DNA from: Lactobacillus gasseri ATCC 33323 = JCM 1131
Lineage (GTDB): Bacteria > Bacillota > Bacilli > Lactobacillales > Lactobacillaceae
NCBI RefSeq assembly: GCF_000014425.1
Contig: NC_008530.1
Location: 744,001-808,000 of the forward strand
Reading direction: 5' to 3'
DNA length: 64,000 bases
Part shown: positions 8,989-16,599 of the stretch, one piece after another
How positions within the stretch are numbered: position 1 is the first letter of the stretch
How the letters are laid out: every line of letters begins with the position of its first letter
Position numbers and translations under genes: made by a program
Notes under the pieces: model-generated
The model's database searches: none
The model's input: only the letters and a program-made list of their open reading frames with translations
Told to the model about the DNA's origin: nothing

Positions 8989-9957
8989 ATGGCCGATGAA
9001 ATAATCGAAATAAAAAATTTAAAAGTTCACTATCCAATTCGTTCTGGCTTCTGGAATAGAGTTACTGGATATGTCAAAGCCGTAGATGGAATTAATCTTT
9101 CTATCAAAGAAGGAGAAACTTATGGCTTAATTGGTGAATCAGGTTCAGGTAAATCAACAACTGGTAAGGCAATTGTTGGGGTTGAAAAGGTAACCAGTGG
9201 ACAAATTTTATACAAGGGCGTTGATGTAACTAAAGCCTCAAACCGTAAGAGACTTAACTATAACAAAGATGTTCAAATGATTTTCCAGGATTCTATGTCT
9301 AGTTTGAACCCTAGAAAACGTATTGAAGATATTATTGCTGAGCCAATTAGAAACTTCGAAAATTTAACTACTGATGAAGAAAGAAAGAGAGTTCAGGAAC
9401 TCTTAGATATCGTTGGAATGCCTAGTGATGCAATTTATAAGTATCCACACGAATTCTCTGGTGGCCAACGTCAAAGAATTGGTGTAGCACGTGCTGTTGC
9501 TACTCATCCTAAGCTTATTGTGGCTGATGAACCAACCTCAGCCTTGGACTTATCAGTGCAAGCACAGGTTTTGAACTTTATGAAGCATATTCAACAAGAA
9601 TACAATATTGCTTACCTCTTCATTTCACACGATTTAGGTGTTGTAAAGCACATGTCAGAAGACATTGCGATTATGCACCGCGGACGCTTTGTCGAAATAG
9701 GTAAACGTGATCAAATTTACAAGAATCCAATGCATATTTATACTAAACGTTTACTTTCAGCAATTCCTGTTGTTGACGTTGAACATAGAGAACAACACAA
9801 GGAAGAGCGTCAACGTGTAGAAAAAGAATTCTTGCAAGATCAAGACAAATGGTACGAAAAAGATGGTCGTGTCTTACCACTTCAAAAAGTTGGCGATCGT
9901 CATTTCGTTGCATTGCCTAAAGAAATGATTAAGCAAGAATTGAAGGAGGGAGAATAG
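8989..9957 (+). CDS. oppF: Oligopeptide ABC transporter ATP-binding protein OppF
   Basis: A 322-residue ABC ATPase, the partner of OppD. Walker A GESGSGKST is near residues 52-60, the signature FSGGQRQR near 156, and Walker B LIVADEPTSALD near 178. The C-terminus lacks the cysteine motif and is charged (VEHREQHKEERQRVEKEF), as in Firmicutes OppF. The ATG start lies six bases after the oppD stop, with AAAGGATAGG upstream. It acts on the inner face of the membrane. Confidence 0.93.
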   Translation: MADEIIEIKNLKVHYPIRSGFWNRVTGYVKAVDGINLSIKEGETYGLIGESGSGKSTTGKAIVGVEKVTSGQILYKGVDVTKASNRKRLNYNKDVQMIFQDSMSSLNPRKRIEDIIAEPIRNFENLTTDEERKRVQELLDIVGMPSDAIYKYPHEFSGGQRQRIGVARAVATHPKLIVADEPTSALDLSVQAQVLNFMKHIQQEYNIAYLFISHDLGVVKHMSEDIAIMHRGRFVEIGKRDQIYKNPMHIYTKRLLSAIPVVDVEHREQHKEERQRVEKEFLQDQDKWYEKDGRVLPLQKVGDRHFVALPKEMIKQELKEGE

Positions 9958-9959
9958 GT

Positions 9960-10922
9960 ATGTGGAAAACGGTTTTACGTCGAATCCTGATTATGATCCC
10001 CCAGTTACTTATCTTGAGTTTACTAGTCTTTATTTTGGCTAAAATGATGCCTGGTGACCCATTTACTGGAATGATTAATCCGAATTCAGACCCTAAGGAA
10101 ATTGCAAGATTAAGACAAGAATATGGATTAAATGATCCAGTTTGGGTGCAATATACTCGCTGGCTAGGAAATATGTTCCATGGTGATTTAGGGCAATCAT
10201 ACATTCAGAAGGTTCCAGTTACTTCTTTAATTTGGGATCGTGCAGTTAATACCTTCTGGTTGTCTTTAATGACTGTTGTTTTAACTTACTTAATCGCAAT
10301 TCCATTAGGTGTTACAGCAGGTCGTCACCAAGATGAATGGCAAGATCACGGTGTACAAATATTTAACTACATTACTTACGCTGTGCCTCCGTTTGTTTTC
10401 TACATTTTAGGTATTTGGCTATTTGGATTTACATTAGGTTGGTTCCCAATTTCTGGTTCCGTTAGTGCTGATGTTAATCCAGGAACTTTGGCTTACTTCT
10501 GGAGTAGGTTCTATCACTTGATTTTACCTTCAATTCTTTGTGCTTTGATTTCTACTACAGCAATCGTTCAATACTTGAGAACTGGTATTGTTGACAACAA
10601 GGTTGAAGATTACGTAAGAACTGCTCGTAGTAAAGGTGTTCCAGAAAATGTTGTCTTTAATAAACATATTTTAAGAAACTCACTTTTACCAATCGCTGCT
10701 TTCTTTGGTAACACTATTACTGGTTTATTGTCAGGTTCAATGGTTATTGAATCAGTCTTTAGTTACCCTGGTATGGGTAAGTTGTTCCTAGACTCTATTG
10801 GACAACGTGACTATACTACTTTGACAGCCTTAATTTTATTATTTGGTGTGTTAACTTTAATTGGTAACTTATTATCTGATATTATCATGAGTATCATTGA
10901 CCCAAGAATTCGGATCAAGTAG
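9960..10922 (+). CDS. oppB: Oligopeptide ABC transporter permease OppB
   Basis: A 320-residue integral membrane protein with about six predicted hydrophobic segments. The first is near residues 9-29 (ILIMIPQLLILSLLVFILA). The cytoplasmic EAA loop that docks on the ATPases is YVRTARSKGVPENVVF, near residues 220-236. It forms the translocation pore with OppC. The start is two bases after the oppF stop, with GGAGGGAG as RBS. Confidence 0.94.
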   Translation: MWKTVLRRILIMIPQLLILSLLVFILAKMMPGDPFTGMINPNSDPKEIARLRQEYGLNDPVWVQYTRWLGNMFHGDLGQSYIQKVPVTSLIWDRAVNTFWLSLMTVVLTYLIAIPLGVTAGRHQDEWQDHGVQIFNYITYAVPPFVFYILGIWLFGFTLGWFPISGSVSADVNPGTLAYFWSRFYHLILPSILCALISTTAIVQYLRTGIVDNKVEDYVRTARSKGVPENVVFNKHILRNSLLPIAAFFGNTITGLLSGSMVIESVFSYPGMGKLFLDSIGQRDYTTLTALILLFGVLTLIGNLLSDIIMSIIDPRIRIK

Positions 10923-10938
10923 GGAGGAGTAGAAAATT

Positions 10939-11853
10939 ATGGCTAAAGATAAAAATACATCGAAAAAAGATCAAAATGCTAAAACCTCTCTACCACCATC
11001 TGGATTTAAGATTATCGTTCGCGAGGTTTGGCGTGATAAGGTAGCATTTGCTTCATTTTGTATTATCGTTGCTATCTTACTATTTACTTTTGTTGGCTCA
11101 TTGTTCCTAAACAAGAGCCAAGTAACAGAAATTAATATTGCTGAGGCATATTATGGATGGGGTGAATCAGGTCACATCTTTGGTACTGATGACGGTGGTC
11201 GTGACATCTTGAAGTTATTAATGATGGGTGGACGTAACTCTATTTTAATTGGTCTATCTGTTACTGTACTTTGTGAAGGTGTTGGACTTTTAGTTGGTTT
11301 ATTCTCTGGTTACTTTGGTGGAGTTACTGATGCAGTTATTATGCGTATTGTAGACTTTATCCAAATTTTGCCACAATTCCCAATTATCATTGTTTTGACT
11401 ACTGTTATTCCTAACTACAATGCCGGAACTTTAGTATTATTAATTTCTATGTTTGGATGGACATCGACTGCTAGATACTTCCGTGCCTTTGTTCTTTCAC
11501 AGAGAGAACGTGAGTATGTTTTAGCTTCAAAGACTTCTGGTTCGTCTAATTTAACAATTATTTTCCGAGAAGTTTTGCCAAACATTACTTCAGCGTTGGT
11601 TATCGATGTCGTATTGATGATCGCTGGTAACATTGGTATTGAAACTACCCTATCTTTCTTGGGATATGGACTACCAACTACTACGCCATCACTTGGTACT
11701 TTAATTGGATTTGCTAACGACCCAGTTAACGTTACTACTCGTCCATGGTTATGGATGCCAGCAACATTTTTATTGCTAATTATTTCATTGAGTATTAACT
11801 ACGTTGGTCGTGCTCTTCAAAGAGCTGGAGACGCTCGTCAACGTGAAAATTAA
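10939..11853 (+). CDS. oppC: Oligopeptide ABC transporter permease OppC
   Basis: A 304-residue membrane protein with a hydrophilic N-terminus (about 30 residues), a first membrane segment near 36-58, and further segments from about residue 90. GTDDGGRDIL near residue 80 is the typical OppC/DppC periplasmic-side motif. The EAA loop is YVLASKTSGSSNLTIIF. The RBS is GGGAGGAG. A hairpin terminator follows, so the substrate-binding genes downstream are transcribed separately. Confidence 0.94.
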   Translation: MAKDKNTSKKDQNAKTSLPPSGFKIIVREVWRDKVAFASFCIIVAILLFTFVGSLFLNKSQVTEINIAEAYYGWGESGHIFGTDDGGRDILKLLMMGGRNSILIGLSVTVLCEGVGLLVGLFSGYFGGVTDAVIMRIVDFIQILPQFPIIIVLTTVIPNYNAGTLVLLISMFGWTSTARYFRAFVLSQREREYVLASKTSGSSNLTIIFREVLPNITSALVIDVVLMIAGNIGIETTLSFLGYGLPTTTPSLGTLIGFANDPVNVTTRPWLWMPATFLLLIISLSINYVGRALQRAGDARQREN

Positions 11854-11873
11854 ATTTAATTGTATCAACATTA

Positions 11874-11904
11874 AAAAGCAACTCATAATTGAGTTGCTTT
11901 TTTT
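11874..11904 (+). terminator. Terminator of oppDFBC
   Basis: AAAAGCAACTCA pairs with TGAGTTGCTTTT around a four-base loop, followed by a T run. Confidence 0.9.
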
Positions 11905-12096
11905 GTATATATAGCTAAAAATGCAGCTAATATACTAATTTATTTATTTAAATAATGGGCATAAGCTTAATTTTTGACTTTGAAAATAAAATTTTTATGG
12001 AATTGATAACAATTGCTTAACGTTGATATATCAAGATGTGTGGCTGAAAAGAATAAATTAAAATGAAGAAATATTAAAATTAATTGAGCAAAAGCG
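11905..12096 (+). promoter_or_regulatory. Non-coding stretch upstream of oppA1 with two inverted repeats
   Basis: This is the largest gene-free stretch in the window (oppC stop to oppA1 start is 313 bases) and no ORF is supported in it. It contains AATTG-ATAA-CAATT (12001-12014) and the perfect 12-base palindrome TTGATATATCAA (12023-12034), about 65-95 bases upstream of the oppA1 -35. They could be operator sites, but no known consensus is recognised. Confidence 0.35.
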
Positions 12097-12143
12097 TTGT
12101 ATTATGAGTTTGATGATGATACTATTAAACCATCAACTTGTCC
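12097..12143 (+). promoter_or_regulatory. oppA1 promoter and shared leader motif
   Basis: TTGTAT and TACTAT are separated by 17 bases, with TGA before the -10 (extended). The sequence ATCAACTTGTCC at 12132-12143, at or just after the predicted transcript start, recurs in the same place before oppA2. Confidence 0.65.
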
Positions 12144-12166
12144 CAAATAGATGGAGGAATATAACT

Positions 12167-13921
12167 ATGAAGAAAGCCAAACTATTTGGAAGTTTAACTT
12201 TACTTTCTGGTGTTGCTTTAACATTAGCAGCATGTGGTAACAATTCAAATTCAAAAGTAGATAACCCAACTAAGAGTTTTAAAGAAGCTACTCCTAAGAA
12301 GGCCGTTAAGAAGGGCGGTACTGTAAGTGTAGCTCTTGAAACTGATACTCCAATTACCGGTATCTTTTTAAATGAACTTTCAGATACTCAAACTGACTCT
12401 GATGCAATGGCTCCTGGTAATGAAGCTTTATTTGATACAAATGATACTTATCAAATTAATGATAAGGGACCTGCTACCTTAAAATTAGATAATAAAAATA
12501 AAACTGCTACTATCACCGTTAAAAAAGGTGTAAAGTGGTCAGATGGCAAGCAAGTAACTGCTAAGGATATTGAATATTCTTATGAAATTATTGCAAATAA
12601 AGCAACAAAATCTTCTCGTTATACTGAATCACTTCAAAATATTGTTGGTTTAAGTGAATATCACGATGGAAAATCTAACACTATTTCGGGTATTGAAATG
12701 CCAGATGGTGAAAATGGTAGAACTGTAGTACTTCACTTTAAGGAAATGAAACCTGGTATGAAGTTTAGTGGTAATGGTTATTTCTGGGAAGCTGCAGCAC
12801 CATACCATTACTTAAAGGATGTTCCATTTAATAAGTTACAATCCTCTGATCAAGTAAGAAAGAACCCACTATTCTTTGGCCCATATAAGATGAGTAAGGT
12901 GGTTCGTGGTCAAGCCGTAACCTTTGTACCTAATAAGTATTACTGGAGAGGTACTCCAAAATTGGATAAGGTTACTATTCAAGTTTTGAACCCTAACTCT
13001 GCTTCTCAAGCTATTAAGAGTCACAAGTATGATATTGCGGGTGTTGTTAACTCGCAATGGAAGAATGTGGCTAATACCAATAACGTTAACTGGATTGCAA
13101 ATATTCCATTAGCTTACAGTTACTTAGGCTTTAAAGTAGGTAAGTGGGATGGAGCTAAAGGCGAAAACGTAATGAATAAGGATGCTAAGATGAACAATAA
13201 ATCATTACGTCAAGCTATTGCTTATGGTATGAATGTTTCTGCTGTAACGAAACGTTATACTAATGGCTTAACTTTCCATATTCCAACTTTAATTCCAAAA
13301 CAATTTGGTAAATATTACGATAAGAATGTTAAAGGTTACGACTACAATATCAAGAAAGGTAATGAAATTCTTGATAAAGCAGGCTACAAGAAGAAGGGTA
13401 AATATCGTGTACAACCAAATGGCAAACCTTTAACTATTCGTTTAGCCGCTATGACTGGTAACTCTACCCAAGAGCCAATCATTCAAAACTACATTCAACA
13501 ATGGAAGAAGTTAGGCTTGAATGTTAAGTTAACTGGTGGCCGTTTGATGGAAATGAACTCCTTCTATAACAAGGTTCAAAATGATTCTAAAGACGTTGAC
13601 ATGTTCATGGGTGCATGGTCATTATCTTCAGAACCATCACCAAATGACTTGTACAGTGTAAAGGCTCCTTACAACTTTACTCGTTTTGTAACTGCTAAGA
13701 ATACTAAGTTACTTCAGGAAATGGATTCTGAAAAGTCATTTAACACAAACTACCGTGTCAAGAAGTTCCATGAATGGCAAAAGTACATGAATGATGAAGC
13801 TTATGTTGTTCCAGTATCTAACAGTTACAATGTAAATGCTGTTAACAGCAAGATTACTGGTTACTCATTGAAACCTTCAGCTGCCAACAGTCTTTGGTAC
13901 AATGTTGGAATTGCAAAATAA
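12167..13921 (+). CDS. oppA: Peptide-binding lipoprotein OppA, copy 1
   Basis: A 584-residue family-5 solute-binding protein. A lipoprotein signal peptide has a basic KKAK start, a hydrophobic stretch, and lipobox LAAC with Cys23 as the predicted lipidation site. The family-5 signature region is around VKKGVKWSDGKQVTAKDIEYSYEI (about residues 120-143). It captures extracellular peptides for OppBCDF. The ATG at 12167 is chosen because GGAGGA precedes it and it begins the signal peptide. An in-frame upstream start at 12104 would spoil both. It is a close paralogue of the next gene, with long identical blocks such as GIEMP-GENGRTVVLHFKEM. Confidence 0.94.
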   Translation: MKKAKLFGSLTLLSGVALTLAACGNNSNSKVDNPTKSFKEATPKKAVKKGGTVSVALETDTPITGIFLNELSDTQTDSDAMAPGNEALFDTNDTYQINDKGPATLKLDNKNKTATITVKKGVKWSDGKQVTAKDIEYSYEIIANKATKSSRYTESLQNIVGLSEYHDGKSNTISGIEMPDGENGRTVVLHFKEMKPGMKFSGNGYFWEAAAPYHYLKDVPFNKLQSSDQVRKNPLFFGPYKMSKVVRGQAVTFVPNKYYWRGTPKLDKVTIQVLNPNSASQAIKSHKYDIAGVVNSQWKNVANTNNVNWIANIPLAYSYLGFKVGKWDGAKGENVMNKDAKMNNKSLRQAIAYGMNVSAVTKRYTNGLTFHIPTLIPKQFGKYYDKNVKGYDYNIKKGNEILDKAGYKKKGKYRVQPNGKPLTIRLAAMTGNSTQEPIIQNYIQQWKKLGLNVKLTGGRLMEMNSFYNKVQNDSKDVDMFMGAWSLSSEPSPNDLYSVKAPYNFTRFVTAKNTKLLQEMDSEKSFNTNYRVKKFHEWQKYMNDEAYVVPVSNSYNVNAVNSKITGYSLKPSAANSLWYNVGIAK

Positions 13922-13941
13922 CAATTTAAAAAAGATTTTCG

Positions 13942-13970
13942 AAAAGGTCGTCAAGTTGACGATCTTTTTT
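13942..13970 (+). terminator. Terminator of oppA1
   Basis: AAAGGTCGTCA pairs with TGACGATCTTT (one G-T wobble), followed by a T run. Confidence 0.85.
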
Positions 13971-13975
13971 GTGAT

Positions 13976-14022
13976 TTGTTAAAAATTTTTTCAGTGCTAA
14001 AATTAAATATATCAACTTGTCC
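13976..14022 (+). promoter_or_regulatory. oppA2 promoter and shared leader motif
   Basis: TTGTTA and TAAAAT are separated by 16 bases, with TGC before the -10 (extended). ATCAACTTGTCC at 14011-14022 repeats the oppA1 leader at the same distance from the -10, so the duplication included the promoter. Confidence 0.65.
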
Positions 14023-14044
14023 AATATTATTGGAGGAAAATTTA

Positions 14045-15802
14045 ATGAAGAAAGGCAAATTAATTAGCACATTAACTTTGCTTTCAGGTGTTGCCTTAAC
14101 TCTAGCAGCCTGTGGTAATAACAATCAAGATACGAGTCACCCTAATTTTAAGGAGTATACTCCTAAGAAAGCAATTAAGAATGGTGGTAGCGTTAGTGTT
14201 GCTGTAGTTACGGATACACCTTTTACAGGAATTTTTAACGATGAGTTATCGACTAACAATACCGACTCAGAAGTTATGCAATATGGTGATGAGTCATTGT
14301 TTGCAACTAACGACACCTATAAGTATATTAAAGGTGGAGCTGCTGATATTAAGATTAATAAAAACGCAAAAACTGCAACAATTACTATTAATCCAAAAGT
14401 TAAGTGGTCAGATGGCCAGCCATTAGTTGCTAAAGATTATGAATATGCCTATGAAATTATTGCTAACAAGGCAACTCATTCTCAACGTTATACGTCAAGT
14501 TTGGCTGAACTTGAAGGATTAGAAGAATATCATGAAGGAAAATCTGATACTATTTCTGGTATTGAAATGCCTGAGGGTGAAAATGGTCGTACAGTAGTAC
14601 TTCACTTTAAAGAAATGAAGCCTGGCATGAACCAAAGTGGTAATGGTTATATTTGGGAGGCAGCTGCTCCTTACCATTACTTAAAAGATGTTCCGTTTGA
14701 CAAGCTGATTTCAAGTAATAAGGTTCGTAAGAATCCATTGTTCTATGGCCCTTACAAGGTAAATAAGGTTGTTCGTGGACAATCAGTATCATGGGTTCCA
14801 AATGAACATTATTACAAGGGTAAGCCACACTTAAATAAGATTACAGCTTCGGTAATTACACCAGCTTCAGTTGCTCAATCAATTAAGAGTAATAAGTTTG
14901 ATGTAACTCAAGTAAGTAATTCGCAATGGCCAAATATTAAAGGAACTAAGGGAGTAAACTTCATTGCAAATATTCCACTTTCATATTCTTACTTAGGCTT
15001 CAAAGTAGGTAAGTGGGATTCGGCTAAGGGCGAAAATGTGATGAACAAGGATGCTAAGATGAATAACAAAGCATTGCGTCAAGCTATTGCCTACGGCATG
15101 AATGTTGATCAAGTTTACAAGAGATATTCATATGGTCTTTCATTTAGAATTCCTACTTTAATTCCAAAGCAATTCGGTGATTACTTCGATAAGGATGTTA
15201 AGGGTTATACTTATAACATTAAAAAGGGTAACGAATTACTTGATAAGGCAGGCTACAAGAAGAAGGGGACTTACCGTGTTCAACCAAATGGCAAGCCTTT
15301 GACTATTCGGTTAGCTGCGATGACTGGTAGTAAGGTTCAAGAACCAATTATTCAAAATTACATCCAGCAATGGAAGAAATTGGGCTTGAATGTTAAGTTA
15401 ACTAGTGGTCGTTTGATGGAAATGAACTCTTTCTATGATAAAGTTCAAAATGACTCTAAAGACGTTGATATGTTTATTGGTGCATGGTCACTTTCTTCAG
15501 AACCTTCACCTCAAGATTTGTATGGTACTAAGGCTCCATTTAACTACAGTAGATTTGTTACTAAAGAAAATACTGATTTATTAAACGATATTGATTCTCA
15601 AAAAGCCTTTAATAACAGCTACAGAGTTAAGAAGTTCCACCAATGGCAAGCATATATGGACAAGGAAGCTTACGTTGTTCCAGTTTCAAATAGTTACAGT
15701 ATTTATGCTGTTAACAACAAGTTAACTGGTTATTCATTAGCTCCATCTAAGAGTATGGGTGGCGGATTCCCTAACTGGTACTACGTTGGTTATGCTAAAT
15801 AA
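14045..15802 (+). CDS. oppA: Peptide-binding lipoprotein OppA, copy 2
   Basis: A 585-residue family-5 solute-binding lipoprotein, paralogous over its whole length to the upstream copy. Signal peptide MKKGKLISTLTLLSG is followed by lipobox LAAC (Cys23). The C-terminal half is nearly the same as copy 1, for example WKKLGLNVKLTSGRLMEMNS. The residues around the N-terminal lobe (about 45-100) differ more, so peptide preference may differ (inference). The ATG at 14045 follows TTGGAGG. It has its own promoter and terminator, so the two copies can be expressed independently. Confidence 0.94.
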   Translation: MKKGKLISTLTLLSGVALTLAACGNNNQDTSHPNFKEYTPKKAIKNGGSVSVAVVTDTPFTGIFNDELSTNNTDSEVMQYGDESLFATNDTYKYIKGGAADIKINKNAKTATITINPKVKWSDGQPLVAKDYEYAYEIIANKATHSQRYTSSLAELEGLEEYHEGKSDTISGIEMPEGENGRTVVLHFKEMKPGMNQSGNGYIWEAAAPYHYLKDVPFDKLISSNKVRKNPLFYGPYKVNKVVRGQSVSWVPNEHYYKGKPHLNKITASVITPASVAQSIKSNKFDVTQVSNSQWPNIKGTKGVNFIANIPLSYSYLGFKVGKWDSAKGENVMNKDAKMNNKALRQAIAYGMNVDQVYKRYSYGLSFRIPTLIPKQFGDYFDKDVKGYTYNIKKGNELLDKAGYKKKGTYRVQPNGKPLTIRLAAMTGSKVQEPIIQNYIQQWKKLGLNVKLTSGRLMEMNSFYDKVQNDSKDVDMFIGAWSLSSEPSPQDLYGTKAPFNYSRFVTKENTDLLNDIDSQKAFNNSYRVKKFHQWQAYMDKEAYVVPVSNSYSIYAVNNKLTGYSLAPSKSMGGGFPNWYYVGYAK

Positions 15803-15813
15803 ATCAAATAAAC

Positions 15814-15842
15814 AAAGGTGCGACTGATGATCGCGCCTTTTT
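15814..15842 (+). terminator. Terminator of oppA2
   Basis: AAAGGTGCGA pairs with TCGCGCCTTT (one wobble), loop CTGATGA, followed by TTCTTT. Confidence 0.85.
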
Positions 15843-15872
15843 CTTTAGCTTTTTTTAATAGCAGAAAATAGG

Positions 15873-15878
15873 TATAAT
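15873..15878 (+). promoter_or_regulatory. -10 element of the rnc-smc-ftsY operon
   Basis: A perfect TATAAT lies 27 bases before the rnc start. The matching -35 region is only a T-rich run, so this is a weak assignment. Confidence 0.45.
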
Positions 15879-15904
15879 TAAAGGGTTAAAGAAAGGAAGC
15901 AACT

Positions 15905-16585
15905 ATGGTTTCAGTAGCTTTTAAAAAAAACTTAAAAGAAAAATACGGAATAAAGTTTAATAACGAAAATTTACTTGAAGATGCATTTACTCATTCTTCT
16001 TATGCAAATGAACATCCTGGAAGAAAAGATTATGAAAAGCTAGAGTTCTTGGGGGATGCTGTTCTTGAATTAGCTGTATCTGATTATTTGTATCGGCATT
16101 TTCCCAGATTAAATGAAGGCGAATTAACGAGAATGCGTTCTAATATTGTTAGAACTGAGGGATTTTCTGAATTTGCGATTGAATGTGGTTTCCCTGCAGA
16201 AATTAATCTGGGTAAAGGAGAAGAGAAGGCTGGCGCTAGAAAACGTAAGACCTTACTTGAAGATGTCTTTGAGGCCTTTAATGGAGCCTTGTTCTTAGAT
16301 CAAGGAATGCCAGCTGTACAACATTTTTTGCATTTAACAGTTTATCCTTTGATTGCCGAAGGAGATTTTAATGCTTCACGTGATTATAAGACTGAGCTTC
16401 AAGAACGTCTGCAAGTAAATGGGCCAGTGAAGATTGAATATCAAGTAATTGCCGAAGATGAATCAAAGCCATCCTTTAAAGTACAATTACTTGTTAATGA
16501 TAAAAAGATTTCTGAAGGACAAGGCCGCAATAAAAAAGCTGCCGAGCAGCAAGCAGCACAAGCTGCATTAGATAAAAATAAATAA
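15905..16585 (+). CDS. rnc: Ribonuclease III
   Basis: A 226-residue double-strand-specific endoribonuclease that processes rRNA precursors and structured mRNAs. The signature LEFLGDAVLELAVSDYL is near residues 41-57, with the catalytic Asp in FLGDAV. The second acidic pair is in LLEDVFEAFNGALF (about 118-131). A C-terminal double-stranded-RNA-binding domain spans about 155-225 (YKTELQERLQ to KKAAEQQAAQAAL). The RBS is AAAGGAAG. smc follows after 14 bases. Confidence 0.97.
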   Translation: MVSVAFKKNLKEKYGIKFNNENLLEDAFTHSSYANEHPGRKDYEKLEFLGDAVLELAVSDYLYRHFPRLNEGELTRMRSNIVRTEGFSEFAIECGFPAEINLGKGEEKAGARKRKTLLEDVFEAFNGALFLDQGMPAVQHFLHLTVYPLIAEGDFNASRDYKTELQERLQVNGPVKIEYQVIAEDESKPSFKVQLLVNDKKISEGQGRNKKAAEQQAAQAALDKNK

Positions 16586-16599
16586 GAAAAGGTGAGTCT

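Noticed and set aside
12104-12166. Longer N-terminus for oppA1
   Set aside because: It would add residues before the lipoprotein signal peptide and overlap the promoter. The ATG at 12167 has a perfect RBS.
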